64,000 nt of DNA, taken from NCBI GenBank assembly GCA_020636075.1, contig JACJYO010000001.1, positions 1,103,049 to 1,167,048 of the forward strand, given 5' to 3'. The translations under genes were made by a program, and so were the position numbers. Below are positions 15,907-24,992 of this stretch, piece after piece; the first letter of the stretch is position 1; each line of letters starts with the position of its first letter. A model generated the notes under the pieces. That model saw nothing but the letters and a program-made list of their open reading frames with translations. It had not been told where the DNA came from and ran no database searches. The DNA is from Lewinellaceae bacterium (lineage in GTDB: Bacteria; Bacteroidota; Bacteroidia; Chitinophagales; Saprospiraceae).

Positions 15907-18483
15907 TTAGCGTTTCACCAAGCCTCCTTCGTAGAATGCTGTACCAGCCTGTACCTGAACAGAATAAATACCGGCAGGCAGGTTGCGCACGTCGATGGGT
16001 TGTACCCAGCGACCGGCAATTTTATTTGCCATAAACGATTGGACTACGGCGCCGTTTTGCGCAACAATTTGCACCCGCGCATCACCCGACCAGTTGTCCT
16101 CAAGTACCAGGATAGCCCGGTCTACAGTCGGGTTGGGAAGCAGACGCAAGGGCAGCACCTGAGCATGTGCAAAGTGTGTACCCGAAGTTTGGAATTCATA
16201 GGCACCTTGATCAGGATTGCTGTCACGCGGGTTGCCATCAAGGTCGGTAGCCGGGGCATCGGTGGCTACACCTTTGTCGATGCAGGGGCTTCCAGCCTGG
16301 AGGTGGTAGTCGAAGATGGTCGGATCTACAAACAAGGGATCCAAACTGAGCAGGTCATTAATGCCAGTCAAAACCGAGGTGAGGGTAGCATCCGTGCACA
16401 GGTTACCTCCTAGTGAAACAACTGTCGGTGTCCCGTCTTCTACCTCGTAATTGGACAGCAGGTTGTTTGCAAGAATGCAGTTTTGCAATTCCAGTGTAGC
16501 AGTTGCCGTGCCGTCTGTCCATTGGGCAATACCACCGCCAAGGGTACCTACATTGTCGGCAAAGGTGCAATTTACTGCTTTGATCGGCGAGGTGGAAGGC
16601 GTGCCATTTGTTGTTGCGGAGGCGTTGTTGGAGATGGCTCCACCGGCGCCGTCGCCAAAGTTTTGGTTGATAACAAACAATACATTTTCCAAAAGCACAT
16701 CGGTGTTGGATACATTGAGCCCGGCAGCCTGCGTATTGCAAAAATTATTGCGGATAATGGTGTTACGGATCACCGCGCTGCCACTATTCAGCGTATCATC
16801 CAAAACATAAATAGCGCCGCCAATGTCCGCTACGTTCACTTCAAGAACACAGCTATCCATGTTCAGGATATTACCGCCCGACATAAAAATACCGCCGCCA
16901 TTGTCCGACGCACTGTTTTCCGTGATAGTGCATCCTTCGACATTTACGGTCGTGCTTGCATTTTGTGCATAAATACTACCGCCAAACCGGGCAGAGTTGC
17001 CGGAAAGCAAGCAGTTTTTCAGGTTTGTCGTGGCAGTAAACCCATTGGTTATAGCGCCGCCACTGGTGGCAGCCGTATTGCCCAGAAAGCTACACTCCTC
17101 GTAGGTGCCGAATGTGCCGGCATCGTAATTACCTACAGCGCCGCCAAAACCGGCATTGCCCCCGGAAAATTCACAGTCGAAAATGTAGTACACTGTTCCA
17201 AAGCCATTATGAATAGCCGAGCCGGCACTAGTCGCCGAGATGTTGTTCAGAAATGTGCAGCCTCTGATCTCCAGGTTAGCACTGGTGTTGTACATGCCAC
17301 CACCGCGCGAGCTACTGCCAGTCACAGAGTTTTCTTCAAACACGCAGTTTTCGATTCTCAGGATATCGCTTGTGGAGGTTCCGCTGTTGTAAATACCGCC
17401 ACCGCGATTGGCGAGGTTGGATTTAAACGTGGAATTCTTGATCACACCGGAAGGCTGATTATTGAAAACAGCGCCGCCAACCGGCGATGCAGTGGCATCT
17501 ATACCGGAGTTGCTTTCAAAAAGGCAGTTGTCAATAGTGAATGGATATTCATCGTCGCGACCATCGTTGTACATGGCGGAATAGCGGGTTGACACGTTGC
17601 CCTTGAAGGTTGAGTTGGTAAGGGTAAACGGTGTTTGCCAGGTATAAACACCTGCGCAGGGGTTCGCTCCGGCATTATTGTTTTCGAACAAACAACTATC
17701 AATCACCAGATCAGCCGATGCGATCACATACATGCACCCGCGAATGGTGGCATTTTCTCTGAACACACATTTTTTAACGGTTGCACCGCTAACCAGGCCA
17801 CTGAGGTAAATCCCTGCACTTTGCAGGGTGGTCGTATTTTTTTCAAAAATGCAATTTTCAACCAGTAAGCTGCCAGCCACATCGTCTGTAGCGGCCAGTG
17901 AACCACCATAATCACCACTGTTGTCGGTAAAAAGGCAGTTGCTTGCCGTCAGTTTAGCACCGACCATAATACCGCCGCCGGTACGGGTTTGTGCAGGATT
18001 TGAAGCGCCTACGGTAGTGTTGCCGCCGGAAATCGTAAATCCATCCACCACAGCGCGATCTGCCGGTTCTGCACTGGGCAAGACTTCAAGTACGTGGATG
18101 GAGTTGTCGGCGCGGTTGGAGGCAAAATCACCCACGATATCATCCCCGCCAAGGTCGCCACTCAGCACGGTAACATTCGTTTGCGGGTTGCGCGCCGAGA
18201 GCATAGCCTCTGTTCCGTTAAAGCCGCCATATAACGCCACACCGGCTTCCATGAATAGGGAATTATTGGCAACGCCGGCATCGGCTTTATAGGTACCTGC
18301 CGCTACCCAAACCTGATCACCGGGGGCTGCTGCACTTAGCGCAGTGTACAATGTTGTGTAAGCATTGGCCCAGGAAGTGCCGTCATTGGCGCCTGCGGCG
18401 TCGTGCTTTACGTAAATTGTTTTTTGGGCGAATGCAGTACTCAGGGTTAAAAGGAAGAGGAAAACAGGTAATACGTGCTTCAT
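15907..18483 (-). CDS. Right-handed beta-helix surface protein with T9SS sorting domain
   Basis: 858 residues. The signal peptide is MKHVLPVFLFLLTLSTAFA. It is followed by KTIYVKHDAAGANDGTSWANAYTTL, the typical opening of 'polymorphic outer membrane protein'-like beta-helix proteins. Many ~22-residue coils then carry NCxFxxN / GGxIYN / SGGN signatures (residues ~100-690). LDGNPRDSNPDQGAYEF closes the helix, and the C-terminal ~75 residues (RLLPNPTVDRAILVLED to YEGGLVKR) match a T9SS sorting domain. It is likely a secreted or surface-anchored adhesin or polysaccharide-binding protein. It is a paralogue of the next gene at 18602-21457, with near-identical opening and closing modules. Confidence 0.85.
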   Translation of the reverse strand: MKHVLPVFLFLLTLSTAFAQKTIYVKHDAAGANDGTSWANAYTTLYTALSAAAPGDQVWVAAGTYKADAGVANNSLFMEAGVALYGGFNGTEAMLSARNPQTNVTVLSGDLGGDDIVGDFASNRADNSIHVLEVLPSAEPADRAVVDGFTISGGNTTVGASNPAQTRTGGGIMVGAKLTASNCLFTDNSGDYGGSLAATDDVAGSLLVENCIFEKNTTTLQSAGIYLSGLVSGATVKKCVFRENATIRGCMYVIASADLVIDSCLFENNNAGANPCAGVYTWQTPFTLTNSTFKGNVSTRYSAMYNDGRDDEYPFTIDNCLFESNSGIDATASPVGGAVFNNQPSGVIKNSTFKSNLANRGGGIYNSGTSTSDILRIENCVFEENSVTGSSSRGGGMYNTSANLEIRGCTFLNNISATSAGSAIHNGFGTVYYIFDCEFSGGNAGFGGAVGNYDAGTFGTYEECSFLGNTAATSGGAITNGFTATTNLKNCLLSGNSARFGGSIYAQNASTTVNVEGCTITENSASDNGGGIFMSGGNILNMDSCVLEVNVADIGGAIYVLDDTLNSGSAVIRNTIIRNNFCNTQAAGLNVSNTDVLLENVLFVINQNFGDGAGGAISNNASATTNGTPSTSPIKAVNCTFADNVGTLGGGIAQWTDGTATATLELQNCILANNLLSNYEVEDGTPTVVSLGGNLCTDATLTSVLTGINDLLSLDPLFVDPTIFDYHLQAGSPCIDKGVATDAPATDLDGNPRDSNPDQGAYEFQTSGTHFAHAQVLPLRLLPNPTVDRAILVLEDNWSGDARVQIVAQNGAVVQSFMANKIAGRWVQPIDVRNLPAGIYSVQVQAGTAFYEGGLVKR

Positions 18484-18530
18484 AACAAAAGAGGTTGTTG
18501 AACAAATTAATTTGAGCTTGTGAATATAAA

Positions 18531-18570
18531 AACATCCCGTCGCTAGAGAAAAGGAAAGCGACGGGATGTT
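18531..18570 (-). terminator. Terminator of the upstream beta-helix gene
   Basis: A 14-bp perfect stem (18531-18544 with 18557-18570) around ATCCCGTCGCT. On the minus strand it is followed by a run of T. It lies 30 bases past the stop codon of the 18602-21457 gene. Confidence 0.8.
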
Positions 18571-18601
18571 AATTCTATACTTAATTACTGGTCAAATAGC
18601 C

Positions 18602-21457
18602 CTATTTCTTCACCAAAGTACCCTCATGTAAATCCGTGCCCAGCAATACCTGAACGGAATAAACGCCAGCCGGCAATTGCTGTACATCGAGCGGATAAGC
18701 CCAGCGGCCGGCCGGTTTGGCTGTATTGAAGGAACCAACCACGGCGCCGTTTTGTGCGATGATCTGTACGCGGGCATCGCCGGAAAATTCATTTTCCACA
18801 ACCAACAAGCTGCGTTCTACTGCCGGATTTGGCATCAGGCGCAGGGGCAACAACGATGCATTCGGGCTGTGTGTAGCAATTGTACCCCACTCATAAGCAC
18901 CCTGATCGGGCGGGCCCTGGCGCGGATTGCCATCGAGGTCATCAGCCGGTGCGCCGGCGGCTACGCCTTTGTCGACACAGGGGCTGCTTGCTTTCAGGTG
19001 AAAATCGAATGCTGCGGCATCGACAAACTGCGGGTCGAGCTGGAGCAGGTCGTTTGTGCCGGTCAACACGGCGAGCAGCGTCACGTCACCCGAGAGGTTG
19101 CCACCATTGGAGATAACGGTCGGTGTGCCGTCTTCGAGCTGGTAATCCAGCCCGGCCAGGTTATACAAAATCGTATTTTGAAGTTCCATGATAGCATTGC
19201 CCCCCAGCGGATCTTCCCATTGTGCCAGGCCGGCGCCGATGACGGCCACGTTCTCAGAAATAGTGGAATTTACGATTTTGACGGTTGCCGTTTTGCCATT
19301 GGTGGCATTGTTGATAATTGCACCGCCGGCGCCAGCGCCGAAGTTTTGGTTCCGGACAAACAGGCAGTTGGTGATGGTCACATCGGCATCGCTCAGATCG
19401 ACGCCAGCGCCTTGCGTAAAGGCAAAGTTGTCTTGAAAAATGCAGTTGGTGATATGTGTCACCGCCAGATCGAGGCTATCCTCGCTAATTTGCATAGCGC
19501 CGCCGCGGTCGGCCGTATTCAATTCGAAAAGGCTGTTTTCAAGGTTAAATACAATACCAGCGCCGATGTTTACCCCGCCGCCATTGCTGTCGGCATTGTT
19601 ACCTACAAAATTGGATTTCCGGACCGTGATCCCGGTAGAGTCATTTTGGCAGAAGATACCGCCGCCAAAACTGGCTGTATTTCCTTCAAAGAGACAGGAG
19701 TCTACGCTAATTTCACCTTTAAAACCATTGAGGATTGCACCGCCGCTGGTGCCGGCTACGTTGCTGGTGAACGTACAACCTTTGTAAGTACCGATATTAC
19801 CGACGCCCTGGTTGAGCACCGCACCACCGAAGGTAGCTTCGTTGGCTTCGAAAACGGTATTTTCAAAATTAAAGAGATTGCCCGACCGGAAAAAGACAGC
19901 ACCGCCATTGTCCGTCGCAACGTTTGCCAGGAAGTACGAACCGTTGTCTCCCAGGAAAGTGCCATCATTTTGGTTGCTGATCGCGCCGCCAAATTGAGAG
20001 GTGTTCCCTTCCAGGTTGCAGTTGGCCATATGGACTTGTGCTCCAAAGCCATTTATCATGGCAGCGCCATTGGTCATCGAGCTGTTATTCTTGAACGTGC
20101 AATCGTTGTAGGTCGCATCAATACCGACTCCGAAGTTGGCAATGCCGGCGCCGAAAGCCGAGTTGTTGCTTTCAAACAGGCAGGCCCTTGCCACAAAAAC
20201 ACAGGTATCGCCAACGTACATGCCGGCGCCGCCGCTTGGAGCAGTATTGGTTTTAAATGTAATGTTGGACATTTCGAAGGTCGACTTCGAAACGAACATA
20301 CCCGAGCCGCCGTAGTTGGTGGTAGTATTATTTTCAAACAAGCAGCTGTCAATTGTAAACTGGCTGTCGAACTCGCGACCGTCGTTGTACAAACCACCGG
20401 CATTGGAAGCGCTGTTGCCCCGGAAAATGGAGTTTTTCATGCTGAAGGTGCCCTGCCAGTTGTAAAAACCACCGCCAAAACCGGTGGAAGTATTGTTTTC
20501 AATCAGACAGTTGTTAGCCGACATCATATCACCGCCATCGCGGCCATCATTATACCAGCCGGCAGCAGCATTGGCCGTATTCCCCTGGATCACAGTATTC
20601 GTAACCGATGAAATAGTGCTGTACGTAAACAGCCCGGCGCAGGTATTGCCCGGTGCTGTATTATTCTCAATCAGGCAGCTATCAATAATAATGTTGGCAC
20701 ACACCCGAACATTTAAAGCACCACGGTTGGTCGTATTGTTCCGGAAAATACATTTATTCACTTCACCTTCAAGCAGACCCAAAAGATAAGCGCCTGCGCA
20801 ATTGGTTGTTCCGGCGTTGTTTTCAAATATGCAATTATCAATGATAACACCGCTGGCATTAAGACCCAGCACCATAAGGCCGGCTCCGGACTCGCCATAG
20901 TTGTTTGTAAATGTGCAATTGCGCACAGTCAGCCGCTCCGTAGCCAAAATGCCACCACCGCGACGGGTGGAGTCCTGATTGGCTGCGCCTTCCAGCGTAT
21001 GCCCACCCGAAATCGTAAACCCGTCAACTTCGGCCTGGTTTGCAGGTACTGCGCTTGGCACCATCAGGATGACGTGCCGGGAGTTGTCCGTCCGGTTCAT
21101 GGTGAAATTTCCGGCGACATCATCGCCGTTCAGGTCGCCGCTAAGGATCGTCACATTAGTTGCCGGGTTGCGGGCTGATAATGTGGCCTCCGTACCGTTG
21201 AAACCGCCATACACCGCTACACCGGACATGAGTGTAAAAGAATTGTTGGCAACACCGGCATCGGGCTTGTAGGTACCTGCAGCTACCCAGATTTGCTGAC
21301 CGGGTGTGGCTGCGGTCAGGGCTGCATCCAAGGTGGTGTAGGCATTCGCCCAACTGGATCCATCATTGGCGCCGGCGGCATCGTGTTTGACAAAAATTTG
21401 AGCATTAACGCTGCTTGCAAAGCCTAGCAGCAAGAGAAGAGGTAAAAACTGTTTCAT
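18602..21457 (-). CDS. Right-handed beta-helix surface protein with T9SS sorting domain (paralogue)
   Basis: 951 residues. A signal peptide (MKQFLPLLLLLGFASSVNA) precedes IFVKHDAAGANDGSSWANAYTTL. The beta-helix is longer than in the neighbour, with at least 25 coils carrying NCxFxxNT and GGGxYN/GGAxxN motifs. LDGNPRQGPPDQGAYEW ends the helix, and a T9SS domain (LRLMPNPAVERSLLVVEN to HEGTLVKK) ends the protein. The two proteins share the same frame modules but differ in coil number, which suggests tandem duplication followed by coil gain or loss. A terminator separates the genes, so each probably has its own promoter. Confidence 0.85.
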   Translation of the reverse strand: MKQFLPLLLLLGFASSVNAQIFVKHDAAGANDGSSWANAYTTLDAALTAATPGQQIWVAAGTYKPDAGVANNSFTLMSGVAVYGGFNGTEATLSARNPATNVTILSGDLNGDDVAGNFTMNRTDNSRHVILMVPSAVPANQAEVDGFTISGGHTLEGAANQDSTRRGGGILATERLTVRNCTFTNNYGESGAGLMVLGLNASGVIIDNCIFENNAGTTNCAGAYLLGLLEGEVNKCIFRNNTTNRGALNVRVCANIIIDSCLIENNTAPGNTCAGLFTYSTISSVTNTVIQGNTANAAAGWYNDGRDGGDMMSANNCLIENNTSTGFGGGFYNWQGTFSMKNSIFRGNSASNAGGLYNDGREFDSQFTIDSCLFENNTTTNYGGSGMFVSKSTFEMSNITFKTNTAPSGGAGMYVGDTCVFVARACLFESNNSAFGAGIANFGVGIDATYNDCTFKNNSSMTNGAAMINGFGAQVHMANCNLEGNTSQFGGAISNQNDGTFLGDNGSYFLANVATDNGGAVFFRSGNLFNFENTVFEANEATFGGAVLNQGVGNIGTYKGCTFTSNVAGTSGGAILNGFKGEISVDSCLFEGNTASFGGGIFCQNDSTGITVRKSNFVGNNADSNGGGVNIGAGIVFNLENSLFELNTADRGGAMQISEDSLDLAVTHITNCIFQDNFAFTQGAGVDLSDADVTITNCLFVRNQNFGAGAGGAIINNATNGKTATVKIVNSTISENVAVIGAGLAQWEDPLGGNAIMELQNTILYNLAGLDYQLEDGTPTVISNGGNLSGDVTLLAVLTGTNDLLQLDPQFVDAAAFDFHLKASSPCVDKGVAAGAPADDLDGNPRQGPPDQGAYEWGTIATHSPNASLLPLRLMPNPAVERSLLVVENEFSGDARVQIIAQNGAVVGSFNTAKPAGRWAYPLDVQQLPAGVYSVQVLLGTDLHEGTLVKK

Positions 21458-21611
21458 GGTAAAAATTTTATTGTTTTGGGTTAAAGACAGAAAGAGACTG
21501 TGAAAATGGCATATGCTGCCGGATTTTTTTTTAAGGCCGGAAATTTATCAACTATTTTGCCCAAAATGGCATGTCAGATGAAAGTAAAATATCCGGCATT
21601 CTGAGGGCATT

Positions 21612-22970
21612 CTAGTCATCCTGCCATATTGATTTTAACAATCGCTGCATTTCCAGTTTCCAGGCATTGTTGTTTCCAAGAAAATTATTGTGCATAAAAC
21701 TGAACACCAGAATACGCCCACGCCTGGTCCGAAGGTACCCGCTCAGGCAATGCACGCCGCTCATGGTGCCGGTTTTGGCGAAAACCACCGGTTTGCCCTC
21801 CGGGCCTGCATACCAGTTTTGAATGGTGCCGGAAACGCCGCCGGTTGCAAAAAGCGAAAACAGGCGTTCCGGAGGCTGCTCCAGATATAATTTTCGCAGC
21901 AGGGAAGTCAGAAAACGCGGACTGATCAGATTGTAACGCGAAAGCCCCGAGCCGTCCACCCAGCGCGGTGGGTCGGGCAGCCCCGCAAACAAGCTGTCTT
22001 TCGCCCAGGCGATTAGTTGCGCCTGACCGATTGAATCAAATTTGACTCCGGAGCACAGCACAAGGAGTTGTTCGGCAATGAAATTATCGCTCTGATACAT
22101 CAGGCGCCGGTATACGGTATCGACGGGTGTGGCATACCAGCTGTTTGGGAGTTCCTGCAGGTTAATTTCCGGGACATCCACATAAGGTGGATAAGGAGGA
22201 GAAGCTACCCGCACCGAGTCATTTAGTAATTTATGGGCCACCAAACCGGGGTTGTGCATAGGCACTTCAAAGCAGTTATTGGCCGGAAAATTTGGATCCT
22301 GAGGCACTTCAATTGTTGGTTCCAGTGCCCGCCGTTGCACTGTAATCCTGTTCAGGGCAGAACCTGTTGCCTGAATGTGTCCGGGTAAACCATCGCTGTA
22401 ACCATCCCAACACAAAGTCAGCATGTTTCCATAAACCGGAAGCACTGAAATTTCAGAATAGCCGCTGGAAATCGTCCCACATCCAGCCGGGACCAAATCG
22501 TTCCAGAGAACTACTCCCTGCGGAAGCATAAAAATCGAGCGCCGGGGTGCTCCCTATAAAAATCGGGGGTCGTTGCCAGGCCTGAAAAAGTGGATGCAGT
22601 GTTGTTGGATCGCCGGTGCCGGTAATGATATAAACACCATTGGGCTCTGAACTGTCCGGGCCAGCGTAAACATACCGGAAACGCGGAATTGAATCACCCA
22701 GCACAGCCAGACTGGTAGCCAGGGTGAGAATTTTAGTATTGGAAGCCGGTGTAAAATACCGGCTGGCATTTACGGCGCAAAGTTCCTGTCCGGTTTGGGC
22801 ATCCATCAGGTGGAAGCCGGTAAAACCTCTTTGAAAAACCGGAGAGTTTTCAATTTCCGGTTTTAATTTTTTTGAAAAAACCGGCTACTGCGGCGGGAGG
22901 CAGAACAAGAAATCAGGGATAAAGCCAACACGATCAGGCAAAGGGCGGGTACCGGTGATTTTAAACGCAT
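21612..22970 (-). pseudogene. dacB: D-Ala-D-Ala carboxypeptidase/endopeptidase (PBP4/DacB-type), two frameshifts
   Basis: Three reading-frame pieces make one S13-family protein of about 450 residues. Piece 1 begins at ATG 22970 with a lipoprotein-like signal (LALSLISC) and runs into a stop at a T7/A6 tract (22867-22880). Piece 2 continues with FTGFHLMDAQTG and has the SxxK motif (PASNTK), ending at 22453 after GPGWMWDDF. Piece 3 resumes with SGYSEISVLPVYGN and carries SDN and KTG (FAKTGTMSG). All three penicillin-binding motifs survive. Each break is a single-base indel: one restores with one extra A in the homopolymer, the other lies near 22460-22482. Sequencing or assembly error, true decay, or phase-variable slippage at the homopolymer are all possible. 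Confidence 0.82.
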
Positions 22971-23050
22971 GACAATGTTTTTTGAAAAACTACCCAATAC
23001 CACCGCCGTGCCACTCCGTCTATCTGGTGCAACCCTGTGCCACTTTTTAT

Positions 23051-24004
23051 TCAGGAAAAAAGCGATTCCACAAACGCCCGTTTGTTGAAAATCTGCAACT
23101 GGTCGATCCGCTCCCCTACCCCGATATAGCGAATGGGAATTTTGAACTGATCGCTGATCCCAATGGCTACACCGCCCTTCGCAGTACCGTCGAGTTTGGT
23201 GAGTGCAAGCGTGGTGATGGGCGCCACTTCGGTGAAATGTTTGGCCTGTTCGAAGGCATTCTGGCCGGTCGACGCGTCGAGTACCAGGAGCACGTCGTGG
23301 GGTGCGCCGGGTAATTTTTTGTCGATAGACCGGTGAATTTTACCCAGCTCCTGCATGAGGTTGACCTTGTTGTGCAGGCGACCCGCCGTATCGATTATGG
23401 CAACATCGCAATTGTGTTCGATAGCGTATTGGGTGGTTTCGTAGGCTACCGCGCCGGGATCGGCATGCATACCCTTAGAGTAAAAGTCGCAGCCGACGCG
23501 TTCCGACCAGATTTTCAACTGATCAACGGCAGCCGCCCGGAATGTATCGGCAGCCCCGAGCACTACCTTGTAGCCACGTTGTTTGAACTGGGCCGCCAGT
23601 TTGCCGATTGTGGTGGTTTTACCTACGCCGTTGACACCGATCACCAGCATTATGTAGGGTTTTTTCCCGGCAGGAATATCAAAATCTTCCGCGTCTACCG
23701 TGTTATTTTCAGCCAGCAACTGCACAATCTCGTCGCGCAACAGGTTATTCAGTTCGTCGGTATTCACATACTTATCGCGCGCCACCCGTTCTTCAATCCG
23801 TTCGATAATGCGCACCGTGGTATCCAAACCCACATCGGCCGAAATAAGTGCAGCCTCCAGTTCGTCCAGCACCTCCACGTCGACCGTACTTTTACCGGCT
23901 ACGGCGCGTGTGATTTTTCCGAAAAAACTCTCCTTGGTTTTTTCCAGCCCCTTATCGAGGTCCTCTTTTTTTTCGCGGTTAAAAAATTTGTCGAAAAATC
24001 CCAT
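23051..24004 (-). CDS. ftsY: Signal recognition particle receptor FtsY
   Basis: 317 residues, a short form lacking the long acidic A domain of E. coli. The N-terminal helical N domain (~1-100) is followed by the SRP GTPase: G1 GVNGVGKTTT near residues 123-132, ADTFRAAAVDQL, DTAGRLHNKVNL, and TKLDGTAKGG near 260. FtsY docks ribosome-SRP complexes at the inner membrane and hydrolyses GTP with Ffh. The start ATG at 24004 gives MGFFDKFF, typical of Bacteroidota FtsY. It lies 80 bases downstream of the damaged dacB-like gene's start and is not obviously co-transcribed with it. Confidence 0.97.
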   Translation of the reverse strand: MGFFDKFFNREKKEDLDKGLEKTKESFFGKITRAVAGKSTVDVEVLDELEAALISADVGLDTTVRIIERIEERVARDKYVNTDELNNLLRDEIVQLLAENNTVDAEDFDIPAGKKPYIMLVIGVNGVGKTTTIGKLAAQFKQRGYKVVLGAADTFRAAAVDQLKIWSERVGCDFYSKGMHADPGAVAYETTQYAIEHNCDVAIIDTAGRLHNKVNLMQELGKIHRSIDKKLPGAPHDVLLVLDASTGQNAFEQAKHFTEVAPITTLALTKLDGTAKGGVAIGISDQFKIPIRYIGVGERIDQLQIFNKRAFVESLFS

Positions 24005-24075
24005 TTACAACTACTTGGAATGGTTTAAGTGGTTAAAAAAAATCGTTGAACAGATGCGAAGGTCGCCAGAAACCA

Positions 24076-24849
24076 TCAAATTTCACCATACAGGCGCCGC
24101 ACGGAATCCATCAAAACGGCCTTTTTGCGCCGCGACACCTCAATGGTTTCACCGTTTTCAAGAATGAGATAACCACCCTCGCCCTTGATGTAGGTTTTCA
24201 TGTAATTCATATTGACGATATGCTTTTTGTGCACCCGGACGAAATTGAGGCGGAGCAAGGTGTCTTCGTAGGCTTTGATCGTTTTACTGGCCGTGATCTT
24301 ATTTCCGGTTTTCAGGATAAAATGGGTGTAGTTGTCTTCCGCTTCCAGGCGCACAATCTCGCGCAGGCGTACAAAATGGACACCGTCCAGGCCCGAAATG
24401 CCAATTTTTTCAAAAGCATTGGGCATGTTGGGGGAGTAGTTTTGCTGGAGCAGTTCTACGCGTTTTTTAGTATTCGCACTTTTATTTCCAGTGTTGACCC
24501 GGCTTACGGCACGCCGAAGATCATCCGGCTCGATCGGCTTGAGCACATAGTCCAACGCAGAAAAATCAAAGGCCGTGAGGGCGTATTGGTTGTATGCCGT
24601 CACGAAAATAATATCGAACGGGATGTCCTCCATTTGCTGCAACCCCTGAAAAACAAGGCCGTCGGGTAGCGCAATATCCAGAAATGCCACATCCAAAGGC
24701 GTTTCATCATCACCGTTGGTCAGGCGAAGCAAGTCGGCATTGGAACCACCGGTTGCAACCACCTCAACATCCGGGCAATATTTTTCAAGCAGATTTTGAA
24801 GATTCTGGAGGCCTTCCGGTTCATCTTCGATAAGGAGCGCGCGCGTCAT
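24076..24849 (-). CDS. LytTR-family response regulator
   Basis: 257 residues. A receiver domain (~1-125) has acidic pocket IEDE, phosphoacceptor Asp58 (DVAFLDIALPDG) and the conserved Thr/Lys positions in FVTAYNQYAL and YVLKPIEP. A LytTR DNA-binding domain (~155-255) carries ISGLDGVHFVRLREIVRLEA, LRLNFVRVHKKHIVN and LENGETIEVSRRKK. The sensor kinase is not adjacent, so it is an orphan regulator in this window. A terminator on its upstream side isolates it from the transglycosylase gene. Confidence 0.93.
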   Translation of the reverse strand: MTRALLIEDEPEGLQNLQNLLEKYCPDVEVVATGGSNADLLRLTNGDDETPLDVAFLDIALPDGLVFQGLQQMEDIPFDIIFVTAYNQYALTAFDFSALDYVLKPIEPDDLRRAVSRVNTGNKSANTKKRVELLQQNYSPNMPNAFEKIGISGLDGVHFVRLREIVRLEAEDNYTHFILKTGNKITASKTIKAYEDTLLRLNFVRVHKKHIVNMNYMKTYIKGEGGYLILENGETIEVSRRKKAVLMDSVRRLYGEI

Positions 24850-24934
24850 AGGATTGAAAAAGTTGGTAAACAGATACCCGGCGCTGGCAAGTGCCGGTTT
24901 TTGGAATGAACAAAGTTCGGATATCTGGCTAAAA

Positions 24935-24974
24935 AAACAGAGGCTCCCGGCATTTTTACCGCGAGCCTCTGTTT
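24935..24974 (-). terminator. Terminator of the lytic transglycosylase gene
   Basis: A 12-bp stem (AAACAGAGGCTC at 24935-24946, GAGCCTCTGTTT at 24963-24974). On the minus strand it is followed by seven T. It lies 19 bases past the stop codon at 24993. Confidence 0.85.
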
Positions 24975-24992
24975 AAAATCGAACAAGATCGA

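Noticed and set aside
18677..20611. 644-codon open frame on the plus strand
   Set aside because: Antisense to the beta-helix gene; it exists because the coils repeat the same codons. The translation has no coherent domain or signal.
22453..22806. Separate small PBP-like gene of 117 codons
   Set aside because: It is the middle piece of the frameshifted dacB-like gene; the SxxK motif needs the SxN and KTG parts found in the next piece.
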